The position numbers and the translations under genes are program-made. A DNA stretch of 64,000 nucleotides from Eumeta japonica (lineage: Eukaryota; Arthropoda; Insecta; Lepidoptera; Psychidae): the NCBI GenBank assembly GCA_005406025.1, contig BGZK01001284.1, positions 111,797 to 175,796 of the forward strand, given 5' to 3'. Below the pieces are notes generated by a model. That model was not told the origin of the DNA. It was given only the letters and a program-made list of their open reading frames with translations, and did no database searches. Positions 36,721 through 49,346 of the stretch are shown here, piece by piece. Positions within the stretch are counted from its first letter, which is position 1; each line of letters begins with the position of its first letter.

Positions 36721-37835
36721 TTTTGAGTTAGAGTCACCATCATAACTTTAACAAATTAAATGTGAGGTTATGTCTATTACATCCGTAAAATATAAATACT
36801 ACTATAGTAGTATTTATTTATTATAGTAGTATTAATAGTAATATTTATATTTTATTATTAAATTATATTTAGATTTTACTGATGAAACGACAAATAGACA
36901 CTATGGATTTAAAAAAGATATTGCTGAAGTTGCGGCCATCAGAATCAACGTTTATTGCTATGTTTACGTCTGTGGGACACCAGCAGCTGATAACTCCACA
37001 CGTATGCACCGTGCGGTCGCCCGCGCTTCACTGACCATTAGTCAGTCACACAAGCTGTTGTGGAAGGTACTGAGTGAGAGAGAGATACATAACGCCACGT
37101 TTTTTTTTTTATTCGGGGTGCCCGATAGACTACCATCTCAGTCGCAGAAGGTTAAACGTAAAAAGCTTAATAAGCTAATAATCAATTTTTTATAGTTAAT
37201 ATTTCATACGTAATATTTAATTATTTCTTAAAATTTCTTATTTTTGTAATATTTTGTTTAGAGTGGCTATGGACAGCTTACTTGTTATTTTTATTCATAA
37301 GTCCACTTTTGAGTCTGTTTATGCTATACTTTTTTGTTTTATGTTTTAGTTACAAAAAATTCAACAAAAATAAATATACCCGACTATTTCTTATAACCTC
37401 AAGCTCAACAAAACTTCACCATCGACATGAACAAATTTGCCTGTTTTATGACTATTCTAGACATGTATCATAGATAGACGTATTTACAAAAATGGTAACT
37501 GAAAAAAAATAAAACAAAATCATAGTAATCTATTGAATTATTATCTTCTTTTAATATACTAGTGAAAAGTCTGAAGGTTAATGATGCACGCTGACCGCTA
37601 CGAAATTAGCATTGACGAATGCTTTAGAAATGTTGGCTTTAAAAGAAAAAAGCTAATGTAATACTGTTTTATTTACAATAAACTTTAAACTGTTTTTCTC
37701 CAATTCTAATACAGTCTCTACATCTGCATAACAATTACCTTTGATTGTGAATGATTGTCGAAAACTTCTTGAATTACTTAACTCTTTGGCTGCATTTTAA
37801 ATGCACCCTCTCAATTCACATAAGGAATTAAAAGG
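36721..37835. other. AT-rich noncoding stretch
   Basis: A GC-richer piece at about 36,975-37,100 contains no domain in its 63-codon frame. At 36,790-36,850 short 'tagtagtatt' words repeat. No piggyBac terminus could be placed. Confidence 0.45.
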
Positions 37836-38215
37836 TTATTCAAAAACCTTTTCTTTAAAGCTCCCTAGTAGAAATCATCTAAGGAATCGAGATCTGGCGG
37901 TCGCGGAAGCCACATGATAGGCGCAAGGTGCCCACTCCATTTACCAGGAAGAATTCCGCGTGACTACTGTCTTACATGCACTCCATAATAGGCTGGACGT
38001 CTATAATTTTGAAACCACATTTCTTGCCTTAATGATATTATATAGGTACATCCTCTAGCATAACGCACAAATTGTAGGTAATTACCTACTGTCATTAAAT
38101 AATTGTCTGTTAAGATTGAACTCAAATTTCTGGAAGCTCGTAAGGATCGATGATTTTGCCATTTAATATTACTATTACGAACAGCCACGCTCTTAGCGAT
38201 AATTTGCAAATGAAT
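37836..38215 (-). mobile_element. Tc1/mariner-like (DUF4817-type) transposase fragment
   Basis: The minus frame from 38,209 contains 'SLRQEMWFQNYRRPAYYGVH' followed by 'VRQ'. This aligns with the 'MWFQ-DGAPAH' motif of a large group of insect IS630/Tc1/mariner transposases, with the catalytic Asp replaced. After a stop at about 37,965 it continues in shifted frames with 'LPGKWSGHLAPIMWLPRPPD' and 'GALKKRFLNN', the family's 'PPRSPDLTPLDFFLWG-LK' region. Only the C-terminal half of the catalytic domain remains. It is unrelated at family level to mariner copies A-C. Confidence 0.75.
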
Positions 38216-38515
38216 GTATTACTTTGATTTATGAAAACCGACTTAGATTAAAGAATTCTTTTGTATTTTATCGTAATTTTGTGTGTGTTTGTCAAATAAT
38301 TTGATTAGTTGTGTTCTATTCAAATTGTATTTTTATTAACCGGGTAGAGGTTAATTGTTAGACATTGTTAATTGTGTAATATTTATCTACTTTGCCTATT
38401 TGTGTATATTTATTGTGTTTTAGTGGAATTTTTCATCTTTTTATTTTTATTGTGTTTAGTCGTATTTAATTATAAATACAAAATTCTTATGATACGCATA
38501 TGATTTGCAATAAAA
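38216..38515. other. AT-rich flank upstream of the Jockey element
   Basis: No feature recognised up to the sharp change in composition at about 38,519. Confidence 0.5.
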
Positions 38516-38518
38516 TTG

Positions 38519-40433
38519 TGCCTTGACGGGAGGGGACCAATCAGAGGCCGACAACCGGGACGCTCGTTACGGTATGACCACGAATCGGTGTACCAAGCGC
38601 ATGTGGCGCTCATGGCTAAAATATGCACAGTGCATGGCCACACCCCCTCGATTAAAATGTGTGCAGCTCATATGTGCAAGTGGTTGCGTCATCTATAAAT
38701 TGCAGCAAAATTGATGCATCCGTCGGTCATAGTCTGGTTAGTTGTCTCGCTTGGCGGACGTGCTAGCACTCTGCCATTGCGTTATAACTACTGGATGCAA
38801 TTCAGCTATCCCAGCATTTCAGCTTTCGGTTTTTAATTAATTCCTTTAATTAATTAATTATTTTTTTGTGTTTAAGGTGACAGTGTTATGTTTGTTTCGT
38901 GTTTACCGCGTTCGTGTGATCCGCTATCCAAACGTTTGCCCGGCAACGGTCGTTCCCGTCGGCAACCCTCGTCAACTCTGCTCCAATTCAGGATACGATT
39001 ATTTTTGGTGCTTCAGTAACCGAGAAAGCATCACCCTCTAAAATTACAGGTGTCAAACCAGTAGCTCCCCCAAAGGTTAAGCCCACCCCCAGTCTACCTG
39101 AGAGATAAATCAAAATGGAGTGCAGTCTCAGCCGATGGCAACAGGCTGCACGCAAGTAATTTGATGGACAGCATCAAAATGACTGTCTCCTCTATTCAAG
39201 ACTACCGCAATTTTACTAAATTACTAATTAATGGCAAAATCCTATCCCATACATGGGTATGGGTATTCATTTTCCTTTCCTCCAGCGGATCGCCACTGGA
39301 TGAGTAAAGGAAAATTAAAGCAGTTATCCGAAGTATCGTTCTCGAATTTCAGACGGATGAGGTCAAAAATGACCCTATCAATCAAGGATTTCCCATCTAC
39401 TCCGTGCATAGACTGCACGGAAGAGATGGAAGGCCACTCAGCTTGCACCAGACAGCTACTCGCGGTCTGGTACAAGACCGATTCAGCCAATGAGATGTGC
39501 AAAAACGTCTTCAAAGTATGCGGCCTATCGGGCATCATTGTAGAGCCGCCCTATAAAAAAGGAGGACCAGGACAGTGCCATAGATGCCAAAAATACGGGC
39601 ATGCAGCTGCTGACTGCTATGCTCAGCCATGATGTGTTAAGTGCACGGTCCCTCATTGGATTAAAGAGTGCACTCGCACAAGGGAGTCCAACTGCAAATC
39701 TTCATGTGCGTTGTATGGCGGTGACCACACAGCAAACTATAGGAGATGCCCTAGAGCTCCAAAATTCTCAAAACATACCAGACGGACTGACAAAGTCAGG
39801 CCTACTAGGAAATCACCTCCAGCTAATAACATCCAAAATTACCCTACTCTGGGAAACAAAACTAAGGGAACTCCTTCCGCAGGTGAATTCCGCCGAACAA
39901 CCGTACCTGTAAAAAATGCTAGGTTTAGAGATCAGCCTCTGAGGACCGTTCCTGGATCGACCAAGTGCTCCACTCGTCTAAAGCCCTCCGGATCGGCTCT
40001 AGTTAACGATAAATCACCCAAGGATTATTCTCTCGAATAGAATATCAAATCGGTTATATCAATACTTCGCTTAGTCAAAAGCGAGGGATTTGCGGAATTA
40101 GCTTCCGATTTCCGTAGGGCAAGGACTGGGGAAGAACGCTTAGCGGTTATTCTCATCCATCAGGATATTTTGTCCTAATTGGAATCATTATAATGTCTGA
40201 AGCACCCGGGTACACTAACCATTGTTCAGTTGAACGCCTGAAACCGAAAACCTCAAATTACTCTCTAATAATGCACATGGACTAACCAATAATATAGTCG
40301 AGCTAGATGTGTGTGCAAAGGAGTACTCTTTAGACATAATATTAGTACAAGAAACCTTTTTAAAACATCACATGCGTCAAGCATGTAAATTAAGGAATTA
40401 CGTACAGTTACGGACGGACATACAGGGCACTTC
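38519..40433 (+). mobile_element. Jockey-clade retrotransposon, copy 1: 5' UTR, ORF1 and start of endonuclease
   Basis: A GC-richer leader starts at about 38,519 (sharp edge against AT-rich DNA) and is followed by a degraded ORF1 (about 38,960-40,040). In ORF1 a CCHC zinc knuckle, 'CHRCQKYGHAAADC', lies at about 39,576. After a frameshift come 'CVKCTVPHWIKEC' and a third, partly damaged knuckle ('ALYGGDHTANYRRC'), the three-knuckle gag-like arrangement of Jockey ORF1. ORF2 opens at about 40,240 with 'NNAHGLTNNIVELDVCAKEY' and 'IILVQETFLK', the start of the AP endonuclease. It breaks off at about 40,433, where sequence of a second copy begins. It has several stops. Confidence 0.85.
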
Positions 40434-43400
40434 ATGAGGAAGCTCCCTGTGTGGAGGTGCACAGAATGCACTGCAGGAATGGTACTACACTAAGCATGAC
40501 CTTGGCTATATTGGAAAAGACAGATATAGCCAAAGACATTTTCAAAAACCTATTTAAAGTTTGCGGGCTGTCTGGCATTTATGCTGAGGCTCCGTATAGG
40601 AGAGGAATGCCGAGATAGTGCCACCGCTGTCAACTCTAAGGACACGCGGCGTCAAACAGTCATGCTCAGCCTCGCTACGTAAAATGTCCAGTACCACACT
40701 GGACGAAAGAATGCAATCGCACTAAAGAAGCAGGAGATGAACCTTCATGCTGTAATTGTGGTCAAAAGCATACCCCAAATTACGGCGGGTGCCCGCGACG
40801 TGCTGATCCCACCAAACAATTGACGGACACGATTGGTAAGGTCAGACAGCCTATTAATATTAAAACTACAAATTCTAAAATAAAGGCAGCCTAGTTAAGA
40901 ACAAACCTGCCGGAGAGGATTTGTATCAGTCCCCCCTCCCAAAGTCAACCCGTGGTTTAGGTCTTAGCAAACGAAGGTTCCGCTGCCAGCTAGGGACACT
41001 ATTTGGCGGGAGTGTCCTAAACCGAGCAGAATTCCTCGTAGCGCGGGCACCGCGGCGTCCGCTTTTGGAAAGGACAGTAGCACCATAATGGCCATCTTCC
41101 AGGTGGTGAGGAACGCCGAGGTTTCCAACCTCACGGCGAAATTTAGGAAGGCGACACACGGAATAGATCGCCTTAAAATTATTCTGGGTAACCAAGATCT
41201 GATCAATAGATTAGATAACCTATAATGTCTACTCCCGGGAGTTTAAATCTAAATTCAGTTGGACGTCACAAACCTAAAAATATTTCAATAATTTCGTTCA
41301 ATGCCAACGAGATAATTGATAGTACAGTAGAGTTAGATAAGTGTGCGTTGGAGTACAAAGCAGACATAATTATGGTGCAGAAAACCCATTTAAAACCACA
41401 TTTTTAAAATTCCTGCAAAATAAGTAATGTCATTTTACTACGGACAGACAGACAAGGCAGTCCAAAAGGTGGAACTGCAATTTACTACAATCGGTCTTTT
41501 TACTGATGTCGGATTGACAATACACCACTAATTAATATAGATGCCACCGCGTGCAGGCTTAGAATGACAGGACATGGTATTGTGATCTTAGTATCAGTCT
41601 ACCTATCGCTTAAAAAAATGCTTCTGAGCGATTTAGAAGCACTTTTCGCCCTAGGGAATGCCGTCATTCTCTTTGGCGATTTCAATAGCAAAATATCAAC
41701 TGCAAATGTAATTATTCTAATAGGAACGATAGAGATTGAGATTCTTGCAGGGGATCTCTATTTCAATATCATAACTCCACTCACTCCGATTTATTATCCT
41801 AATAATGATAATCATAGGCTTGATATCTTGGATATCGCCCTCATGAGAGCCCCTCCAGTGTCTCTATTTGGATCACTGACCCGTACTCATGAGGTTAGGC
41901 TCTCCCATCGCGGACTGTCCTCCATAAGTTAAAACTATCATTAACTGGCAAAAGGTGTCGGCCGCGCTTGAAGAAATCGACACGCCGATCTTAAATAGCA
42001 TCCCAAACATCGTTTCGACAGACAATATTGACAATGCAATAGGTGCCCTTACCGACCACATCAGGACAGTGGTCGAGAACACCTCTAGAACAGTTCCAGC
42101 GAAATCTGATCGCAGGGAGCTGCCTAGAGATGTTAGCGAATTCATAAGGGGTTAAAATGCTGCTTTGCGTCGAACGGACAAATACCCTACATGTGATAAT
42201 ACGTCCCATGCGCGCGCGCTCCAATATAAGGTGAAAGCACGCATGAAGGAAGTTAGAAATGAAAATTAGAATGACCTTTTATCAGAAAGTTTGCCTAGTC
42301 ACCAAGCTCATTGGAGACTTGTTAAAACTCTTAAAACGGAAAGAGTTGTCCCTACCCCGCTCTGAAAGAACCTGATAATTATATCGCGTTTGACGACCGG
42401 GAAAAAGGGACTGAGTCTTTAGCTGATAATATTGAACATCAATGCTCAGAAAAAGAGTCTGGAAGGTGAGATTCTATACAGAGTCTCCCTCCCACCCAAA
42501 GACGATTTGGATCCAATTACGCGTGACGAAGTCAGTAAACATATTAAAGGTCTAAAAATTAGAAAAGCACCAGGTAGGGACACCATTAGCAGAAAAGCAC
42601 TTAAATGCTTTTCTGCGCTACTTATAGTTCTATTGGTTGCGATTTTCAATGCGTGCATGCAAAATTGTTACTTTCCGATAGCTTGGAAGAAAGCTGTAAT
42701 TATAGGTATTCCTAAGCCGGGAAAACTGTGCGATCTTCCCGCCAGTTACAGACCTATAAGTCTCCTAAGTGTATTAGGTAAATTATTTGAAAAAACGCTC
42801 AAAACGCGTTTAAGTGATCAACTCATGGGAAATGACCTTATAATTAACGAATAGTTTAACTTTAGACCTTATCATTATTGCCCGTGACAAGCCCTGCGTT
42901 TTGTAGAATACATTTCAAAGGGTTTTAAAGTCAAAAGAAAGACAGTGCTGGTCTTCTTTGACGTAATTAAGGCCTTTGATAAAGTTTGGCACGCAAGCGT
43001 CATACATAAGCTCTATCAATTAGAGCTCCCAGATCGTCTTGTTTTAATAATCCACCATTATATTAGTAATCGCCACTTCTCTTTCAGACTGGACAATACT
43101 TACTCGTCAATGAGACCTATCAGAGCTGGGGTACCTCATGGCTCTATGCTCTCTCCACTACTTCCGCGTACGTAAACGACATACCGCGAACGTCGACGGG
43201 CGTCCAACTCGCGTGGTTTGCAGACGACCTTGCACTCTATCTCAAGTCGAATACTATAGGAAACATTATCTTGAGGTTACAGAAAGCCATTGATGAGCTG
43301 ACACAATGGCTCCGCCTCTAGAGAATCGATGCCAATCCGGATAAGTCAGCGTCTGTATATTTCAATTACAATACATGTAAGATGCAATTCCCGGTTTTAA

Positions 43401-44375
43401 AACCCCCCAACCACGTATTTTAAATCAACAAATTCCGTGGCAACATCACTATAAATACTTAGGCATCACGATCGATAAGCATCTCCATTTTAAACATCAT
43501 ATCACTCATGTTAGGAAACAAGCGTTATTTTACCTATCTCGCTTATATGGCATAATAGGTAGTAAAAGTAAAATGTCGTTACCCAACAAGCGTACGATAT
43601 ACACGATGTGTATCAAGCCTGTCATGACATATGCGAGTCCACTTTTCGCTCATGTACAGCCATTTATTTTCGCTCATTTACTTTATGCTTTGCAAATAGT
43701 GCAGAACAAATTCTGTAGAAGAGCAGCTAACGCACCATGGTACGTCAAAAACTCTCTGCTTCACCGAGATCTAGAGCTCTTAACTACTTCTAAATTTAAT
43801 ATATTAAGGACAGCATCAGAGCGTTTCTTCGACGTAACGAGTAGCCATCCGAATTCTTTATTAGTTTGTGCCGTATCATACGAGCCACCTCCTCCACATC
43901 ATTTTTGTAGAAGACCACGAAATGTTCTACTACATCCGCCCGACGATCTCACCGTCGAGGTGGAAATACTCATAGAATTAAATAAGATGCCTATTGACTA
44001 GGAATAGAGACTAACCAAGTCATTACGACCTGTAAAGGTCATCAATTCGGTTCGGTCCCCGCGCCTCCCGAAGTCCTCCTTTAAAGTTTTAGTTCGTCTT
44101 GTAAACTTCACATGACCTCCTATGCCAAGGTGCCTGCTTAAAAGCCACCCGTAGGTCAGTCACGCGCCGACAGCATGACTAAGACGAAATAGCTGCGTTT
44201 AAGATGAAGGCGGCATAGCATTGTGCTTGCGCCATTGCAGTTTTTAGATTAGGAGGTTTTTAGTCCGTGCGAGTTGGACACACCCATGTGCTCGAACACA
44301 AAAGCAACCCATAATGGGTTTTTCTCCTCCCCCCCCTTCCCTTCTCGCACAAGGAGAACTACAAAAAAAAGAAAA
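40434..44375 (+). mobile_element. Jockey-clade retrotransposon, copy 2: ORF1 end, endonuclease, reverse transcriptase, 3' tail
   Basis: It opens inside ORF1. 'FKVCGLSG'-type residues and 'CHRC' lie at about 40,555-40,640, then 'YVKCPVPHWTKECNRT' and 'CCNCGQKHTPNYGGC'. The endonuclease starts at 41,225 ('ISFNANEI', 'VQKTHLKPHF') and has 'LFGDFNSKIS' at about 41,670. The reverse transcriptase runs from about 42,480: 'ASYRPISLLSVLGKLFEKTL', 'FFDVIKAFDKVWH' at 42,957, 'AGVPHGSMLSPLL' at 43,125 and the catalytic 'FADD' at 43,217-43,228. The C-terminal block is open from 43,573 to a stop at 43,999. A 3' UTR leads to an A-rich tract at 44,361-44,375. Multiple frameshifts and stops make it inactive, though the FADD box is kept. 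Confidence 0.9.
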
Positions 44376-45774
44376 AGTGCATCCATGGGTGACTATGCAA
44401 GAAATCCGAGGTGCGAGCTTACACGGCGATACAGAAATCGCCGTTACAATTGCAGTCCAAATACTAATTTTAAATTGGTACTAAAAAGATCTTGTCTCAT
44501 TAAATGATGGTCTTCTTTATGCTAACTATTATGAATATTGAAAATTCCTTGCCGTGTATATATAGGGTAAGCACAAACGTAATGATATTATTTAAATGTA
44601 ATAGTATATCAGACTCCTATAATTTAAACCTCATATGTGTACTGCCTACATTTAATAATTTTAAAAATTGTAGAAAAATTGATTTTAAATCAGTCGTTAG
44701 TACAATTAATCATCATTACAAAAATATACATTTTTGTAATGATTATGCAGTTTAATGCCTAAAAATAGTTCGATTTTACTTAGGGTTGTTCAACAATCGA
44801 TGGTGGTGTTGAGCTTGTGTACCACATTTTTAGAGCTTGAGAAGATTCGTGAGATGCAATTTGAGTATTTTGCTATCTCCCCAAGGCATTTGATTTTGTT
44901 ATTTATGAAACGTGACCGGAAAAACTAAGCCATTACTGAGTAAAAGGTCGGGCAATCGGCCTTCCGAAATTGCGTTTGGGTAACAGAATTCAAAGGGTTG
45001 ATGTTAATAGCATGAGATTCTCTGAATCTGTAGTTTACATGAGGATACCATCATTCTTTGTTCTGTTTTTGTTTTTAATAAATGTAGACTACTGATCTGG
45101 TTTTGTTTGCTTGTTATTTAGAGTAAAAAGAAAATATCTCGCTTAGGTTGACATAAACACTAATATTCGAAATTAGAGAAATGGTTTACTGCAAATAACC
45201 ATTCTTAATGAAATGTAAACAACCATTTGTAAAATTCTCATTTTCAAATGGATCTGCAATTTGTTCATACTGATGTTTGAGAAGTTATGTATTTGAGTAA
45301 ATGGACGTGCACAAAAGTTAAGACTTTTCAATAACTCATTGATAAAGGAATACCAAGCCTATTATGCAAGAAGAAACACAAAGATACATTAGTATGAAAA
45401 AAATGGAAACTTTTTACTCCGTACTATCACAATGCTACTTCGTGAATGTTTCATGTTTAAAAATGAGATCGTATAAATGTTTTTTGCTAACCTGTCCTGT
45501 CGGACTACAGCCAAATAAGTTAAACACCAATAATGCATTATTGAACGACCTCGGGTAAAACCTCACCATTTTTACAATAATGTAAATTTACATTTATAGT
45601 AATACTACTATAAAAATGCATTTTTTTTTTTAAATTACTAAATCATAAGTTGGTAGGGTTTGATGTATCACAGCGTTTAAACCATGGAATAGTTTTGCTC
45701 TATTTCATCAAATCGAAAAACATTTCATTATCAACACATGAACGTTAAGTGTGGCATAATGGAGTCTAAAATGG
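44376..45774. other. Noncoding stretch
   Basis: 44,380-44,460 is still GC-rich with a small 'ggcgat-cagaa-atcgcc' hairpin and may belong to the retrotransposon insertion site. The rest is AT-rich with short random frames. Confidence 0.5.
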
Positions 45775-46165
45775 GGTTTACGATAACAACAGAGAGAGTG
45801 GAATAGAGAGAGAGAGAATGAAGGTCAACAACTTTTATTGACGTGATAACGTCTTATAAATCGATGAACGCCAGCAGCACTCACGAAAAAGCATGACTCA
45901 TTGTCACGTTCCGCCTGAGCCGAGCGTGCAAGCGAAAGAGCGGAACAAGCGATAGAGAAACACGATCAGCCTAAGCGTTCAGCTCGTGATGATGATCATT
46001 ATTTTGTATCTCTCATGATGATACAAAATAATTATCATTACTAGATGATACAAAATAATGATAATTCAGTGATAACAATTCAACTCAATTCATAAAAGTA
46101 TATAATTTTTCATCAATGTTTTCTTATGACGTTATCACATAAAATTATCATCCGTAAACCGACTT
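45775..46165. mobile_element. TIR element with internal palindromes
   Basis: Near the left end, 'ttttattgacgtgataacgt' (45,834) is matched in inverse orientation near the right end by 'gacgttatcacataaaa' (46,128). Outside these, 'ggtttacgataac' at the left and 'atccgtaaacc' at the right are also roughly inverted. Inside are a GA-rich run (45,791-45,818), a GC-richer body (about 45,900-45,990) and three copies in alternating orientation of 'gatacaaaataatgat' (46,000-46,065), which fold into a hairpin. No coding frame. It is most simply a non-autonomous DNA transposon; I recall similar sequence from Lepidoptera but cannot name it. Confidence 0.6.
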
Positions 46166-48235
46166 TACAGACAACCAATTTTTATTTGTAAATCCATTCC
46201 TTTTTTTATTCACTATATATATATATAAACGGTTTAATTTACTATTTAATTCAGCATACCCCATGCTTTCGTATATTCTATGAAAAAATTCTTGTATCGT
46301 TTATAAACACTATGCGCGCATAAAACATTACTTATGGAAATTATGAAACGAAATTGTTACGCGAATACCTATTTTTTACTACCGATATTGAAAACAAACA
46401 ATACGACTTATGTACAGTTAACTTGTCTAAATATTAAAACTACTACATAAAAAAAATTGATAGGTACATGAAATTTAGGTGAATTTTTAACTGAACAATT
46501 AATTCTCCAATCTACGTCTCAATGGTATGTACATCCGTATGTTTCATAATATATTGCACATGTAACCCGGGAGGCTGGAAGGATCAAAATACCTGCAATG
46601 CTCGTACGTGATCTACCTTCTCATTTCCATAATACACTACGATGTTACGGCTTCTCCTTTATTTTAATACTAGCCGTTTTCAGATAAGATGTATTATTTC
46701 CGAATATATTTATTTGTGCACACATTAAACTTAGAATTAGCGCCTTCATATTTTACAGCAGTCAAATATTAGTCGAGGGAGTCTTTTTTACGCGCACTGC
46801 CGGAACGGAGCGCTGATGACGTGGTATATTACAAGGAATAAATATAAAAAACAAAATCAGTGATAATATACGTGGATAGTACATGTATCGTGCGTTTTAA
46901 TATATGGGAGGCGATTACGTCAATTTAATTAAAATACGATCGAAAGTCATTAATCATTGAACGATATAGGTACGAATCGCCCGCAGCCACGGAGCTTTTA
47001 ATTACATTCAGCTTGAGCTTTTTGTGGGCGTTATCATATTCATTTATATTAGTTGTTTTCTGTATACATGTTTTTAATTGATTTAAAAAATTGAAATTTT
47101 GGGCGTACCCTTGTTTTTATTTAATTTTATTAATGTTTTGTGTACGATAAGGTCGTGTATATGTATCGTGGGTATGAACAGTGAATTGAGCGCCACCTAC
47201 TTGAAAATAATTACATCACAGTTAAGTGTTAAAAGAATTTATAAGTATTGTCGTACATAATAGCAATATTTTTTAAACTCATTCCTATTTAGCTATGGCA
47301 CACGTAAAATAGCCGCGTGTAAAAAGTTGATAAAAACACTAATTCTACATATTTAATCCGGTGATTTTTCATTGAATTGTATCACTAGCTTTTATATAGT
47401 AGATGAGCATGCACCTTTAATTAATGAACCAAATTTATTTCCAAGATAATCGCAGTTCCCAAGCAAAACCTAATAATTATTATGAAGCTAATAATATTGA
47501 ACATCAAAAAATCCAAATTATATTCTAACATAAACAGTGTATACTAAATACATAATACATTGGCATATTAAACATGGTATAATTTATTCAGTAAATACAT
47601 ATTCAATGTTTTACAACAAGGAGTAAGGTCTCAACCCTAAAGTGCTCACGTCTAATCTGAGGGATCGCAGACGGGTCAAAGGGGCCCGTCCGGACGCAGG
47701 TGTCGGCTTCCGGAAGTCAACTCGTCACCGAAGGGTTAACACCTACCCATTGTGTGCACCGTCCCTCCTACGTAACATTTTGATTTAATTCATAAAACGT
47801 ACCAACTTCGGTAGTGTTTCTGAGATTAAGGAAAACATTCTGCGAGCCTTGAATATTAAACGAAGGTACAATTAAATATGCTCCAGTATTCAATTAATGT
47901 AACAAATTATTTCGTATCTGTTCTCTTTCTTGAAAGTTTTGACTAAATTCTGCCAAACTAAAATGGCATTGTTCATATGGTTAACTATAAAAAATTGATA
48001 AGATTATTTAAAAAATATTTTTGCGACTGACAGTCAAAATTCTCTGGAAAACATATGGATTACAAAACTGATAAAGTTGTAATAATATTTTGCTTAACTC
48101 GAACAGATAATTACTTTATTTGACAAATTTTTAGTGACGGTTAAATTATAATTACATTTTGAGTTACAATCTCGTTATTGTATTATTCGTACAGACATTT
48201 CTTATTATGCAGATTGTTTTACCCTTTTTAAGCTA
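46166..48235. other. AT-rich noncoding stretch with one GC-rich patch
   Basis: The patch at 47,640-47,775 ('ggggcccgtccggacgcagg' and flank) has no open frame and could be a repeat tail or regulatory DNA. A 34-bp patch at 46,565-46,585 and the run at 46,975-47,010 are similarly GC-richer. Nothing else recognised. Confidence 0.45.
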
Positions 48236-48545
48236 TTGCATAGCTTCTATCGCGGGCCTTGAGCGTGGAGACCGAATCCAGAAATTCCGTAACGAAAATA
48301 ACCTAACACCCCCCACTCCGACCGGCACAGCGGTGATACTTTTTACTTTTGCCATCTATCGATGAATAGTAGAACTTTTAATGACTTTTTGAAATATCAC
48401 GCTTGTCTTTTTAGTTCACCAACTCGCCTCTAGGTGGCATTGGTTGTATCGGCGTTACTGCGCATGCGTAATCTCCCTCTTCGCCCCGCAATCTGGTGAC
48501 TCATGCTTGCTTAGAGTTTCGGCGTTAGGGCACCTCCTCAAAAAA
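48236..48545. repeat. Probable dispersed repeat, unclassified
   Basis: A GC-richer block bounded by AT-rich DNA, with words such as 'gcgggccttgagcgtgga', 'gccatctatcgatgaatagt' and 'cgcctctaggtggcattgg'. They look like pieces of lepidopteran repeats I have seen, but I cannot place the family and there is only one copy in this window. The 68-codon frame ending at 48,365 is not gene-like. Confidence 0.3.
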
Positions 48546-49346
48546 AATACTACATTAATAAAATAAATAAAAATTATAATTGCATAAGTTGATAAAAAAT
48601 ATTATGCAATAGCTTTACCGCGGCAGTCCCCGAGTGCCACATGTTTTTTTTCTTGGAAACTTTTTCCATTGATGAAATCATCTAACTTTAATCTCATGTG
48701 CATTTTACTTCAAGTAAAATAACTTATTAAGTTGAAATAAATTTTCAAAATTCCTTATTCCATTTATGACTTTTGACTTTAAATACATTAATTTTTTAAT
48801 AAATTTCAATTAGTATATTAAAATTTTTATACATTTAGTACAATAAGAGTTTCTGCCATTGTCCGTCGATCGATATTTTGTTTCATTAGTTTCGCTTCGA
48901 GAAATATGGTAATAAACCGAAATTTATTTTATACTTAATCCCTTTGGAAAAAAAAATAGATTGTGTTATTTATATATTTTTATCAGACAATAGCTAATAA
49001 GGAATGCTGTCAATACGCCAGCTAATAAATAAAATTTTGGCTATGCACTAGCGATTCCTTAAGTTGACTAAGAGCAGCGAAGGTAAGAGATAAATATTTA
49101 ATTTGGCCTAACATTGATTTCTGAACGAAATTCGTACAGCCGAAAGTACCAACAAATAATTGAGGTGTGACACTGATTCAGAGACATTTCCTCGATAGTA
49201 GAGTAATAAATAATTGAAGGCTGACATAAAAGCTTTTTAAATTTTTTTAAAAGCTTTTTTAAAAATATGCTTTTTTTTTTGTTTTGTGATTCTGTTTATG
49301 TTCATATATATGCTCTGTTCTGTATTGCATGACACCGAAGCTGACG
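48546..49346. other. AT-rich noncoding stretch
   Basis: No feature recognised before the foldback element. Confidence 0.5.

Noticed and set aside
40926..41206. Minus frames of 80-89 codons
   Set aside because: They are antisense to the Jockey copy 2 ORF1-ORF2 boundary.
46000..46065. Hairpin 'gatgatcattattttgtatc' as a microRNA precursor
   Set aside because: It is part of a TIR element with three alternating copies of the same word, so transposon structure explains it.
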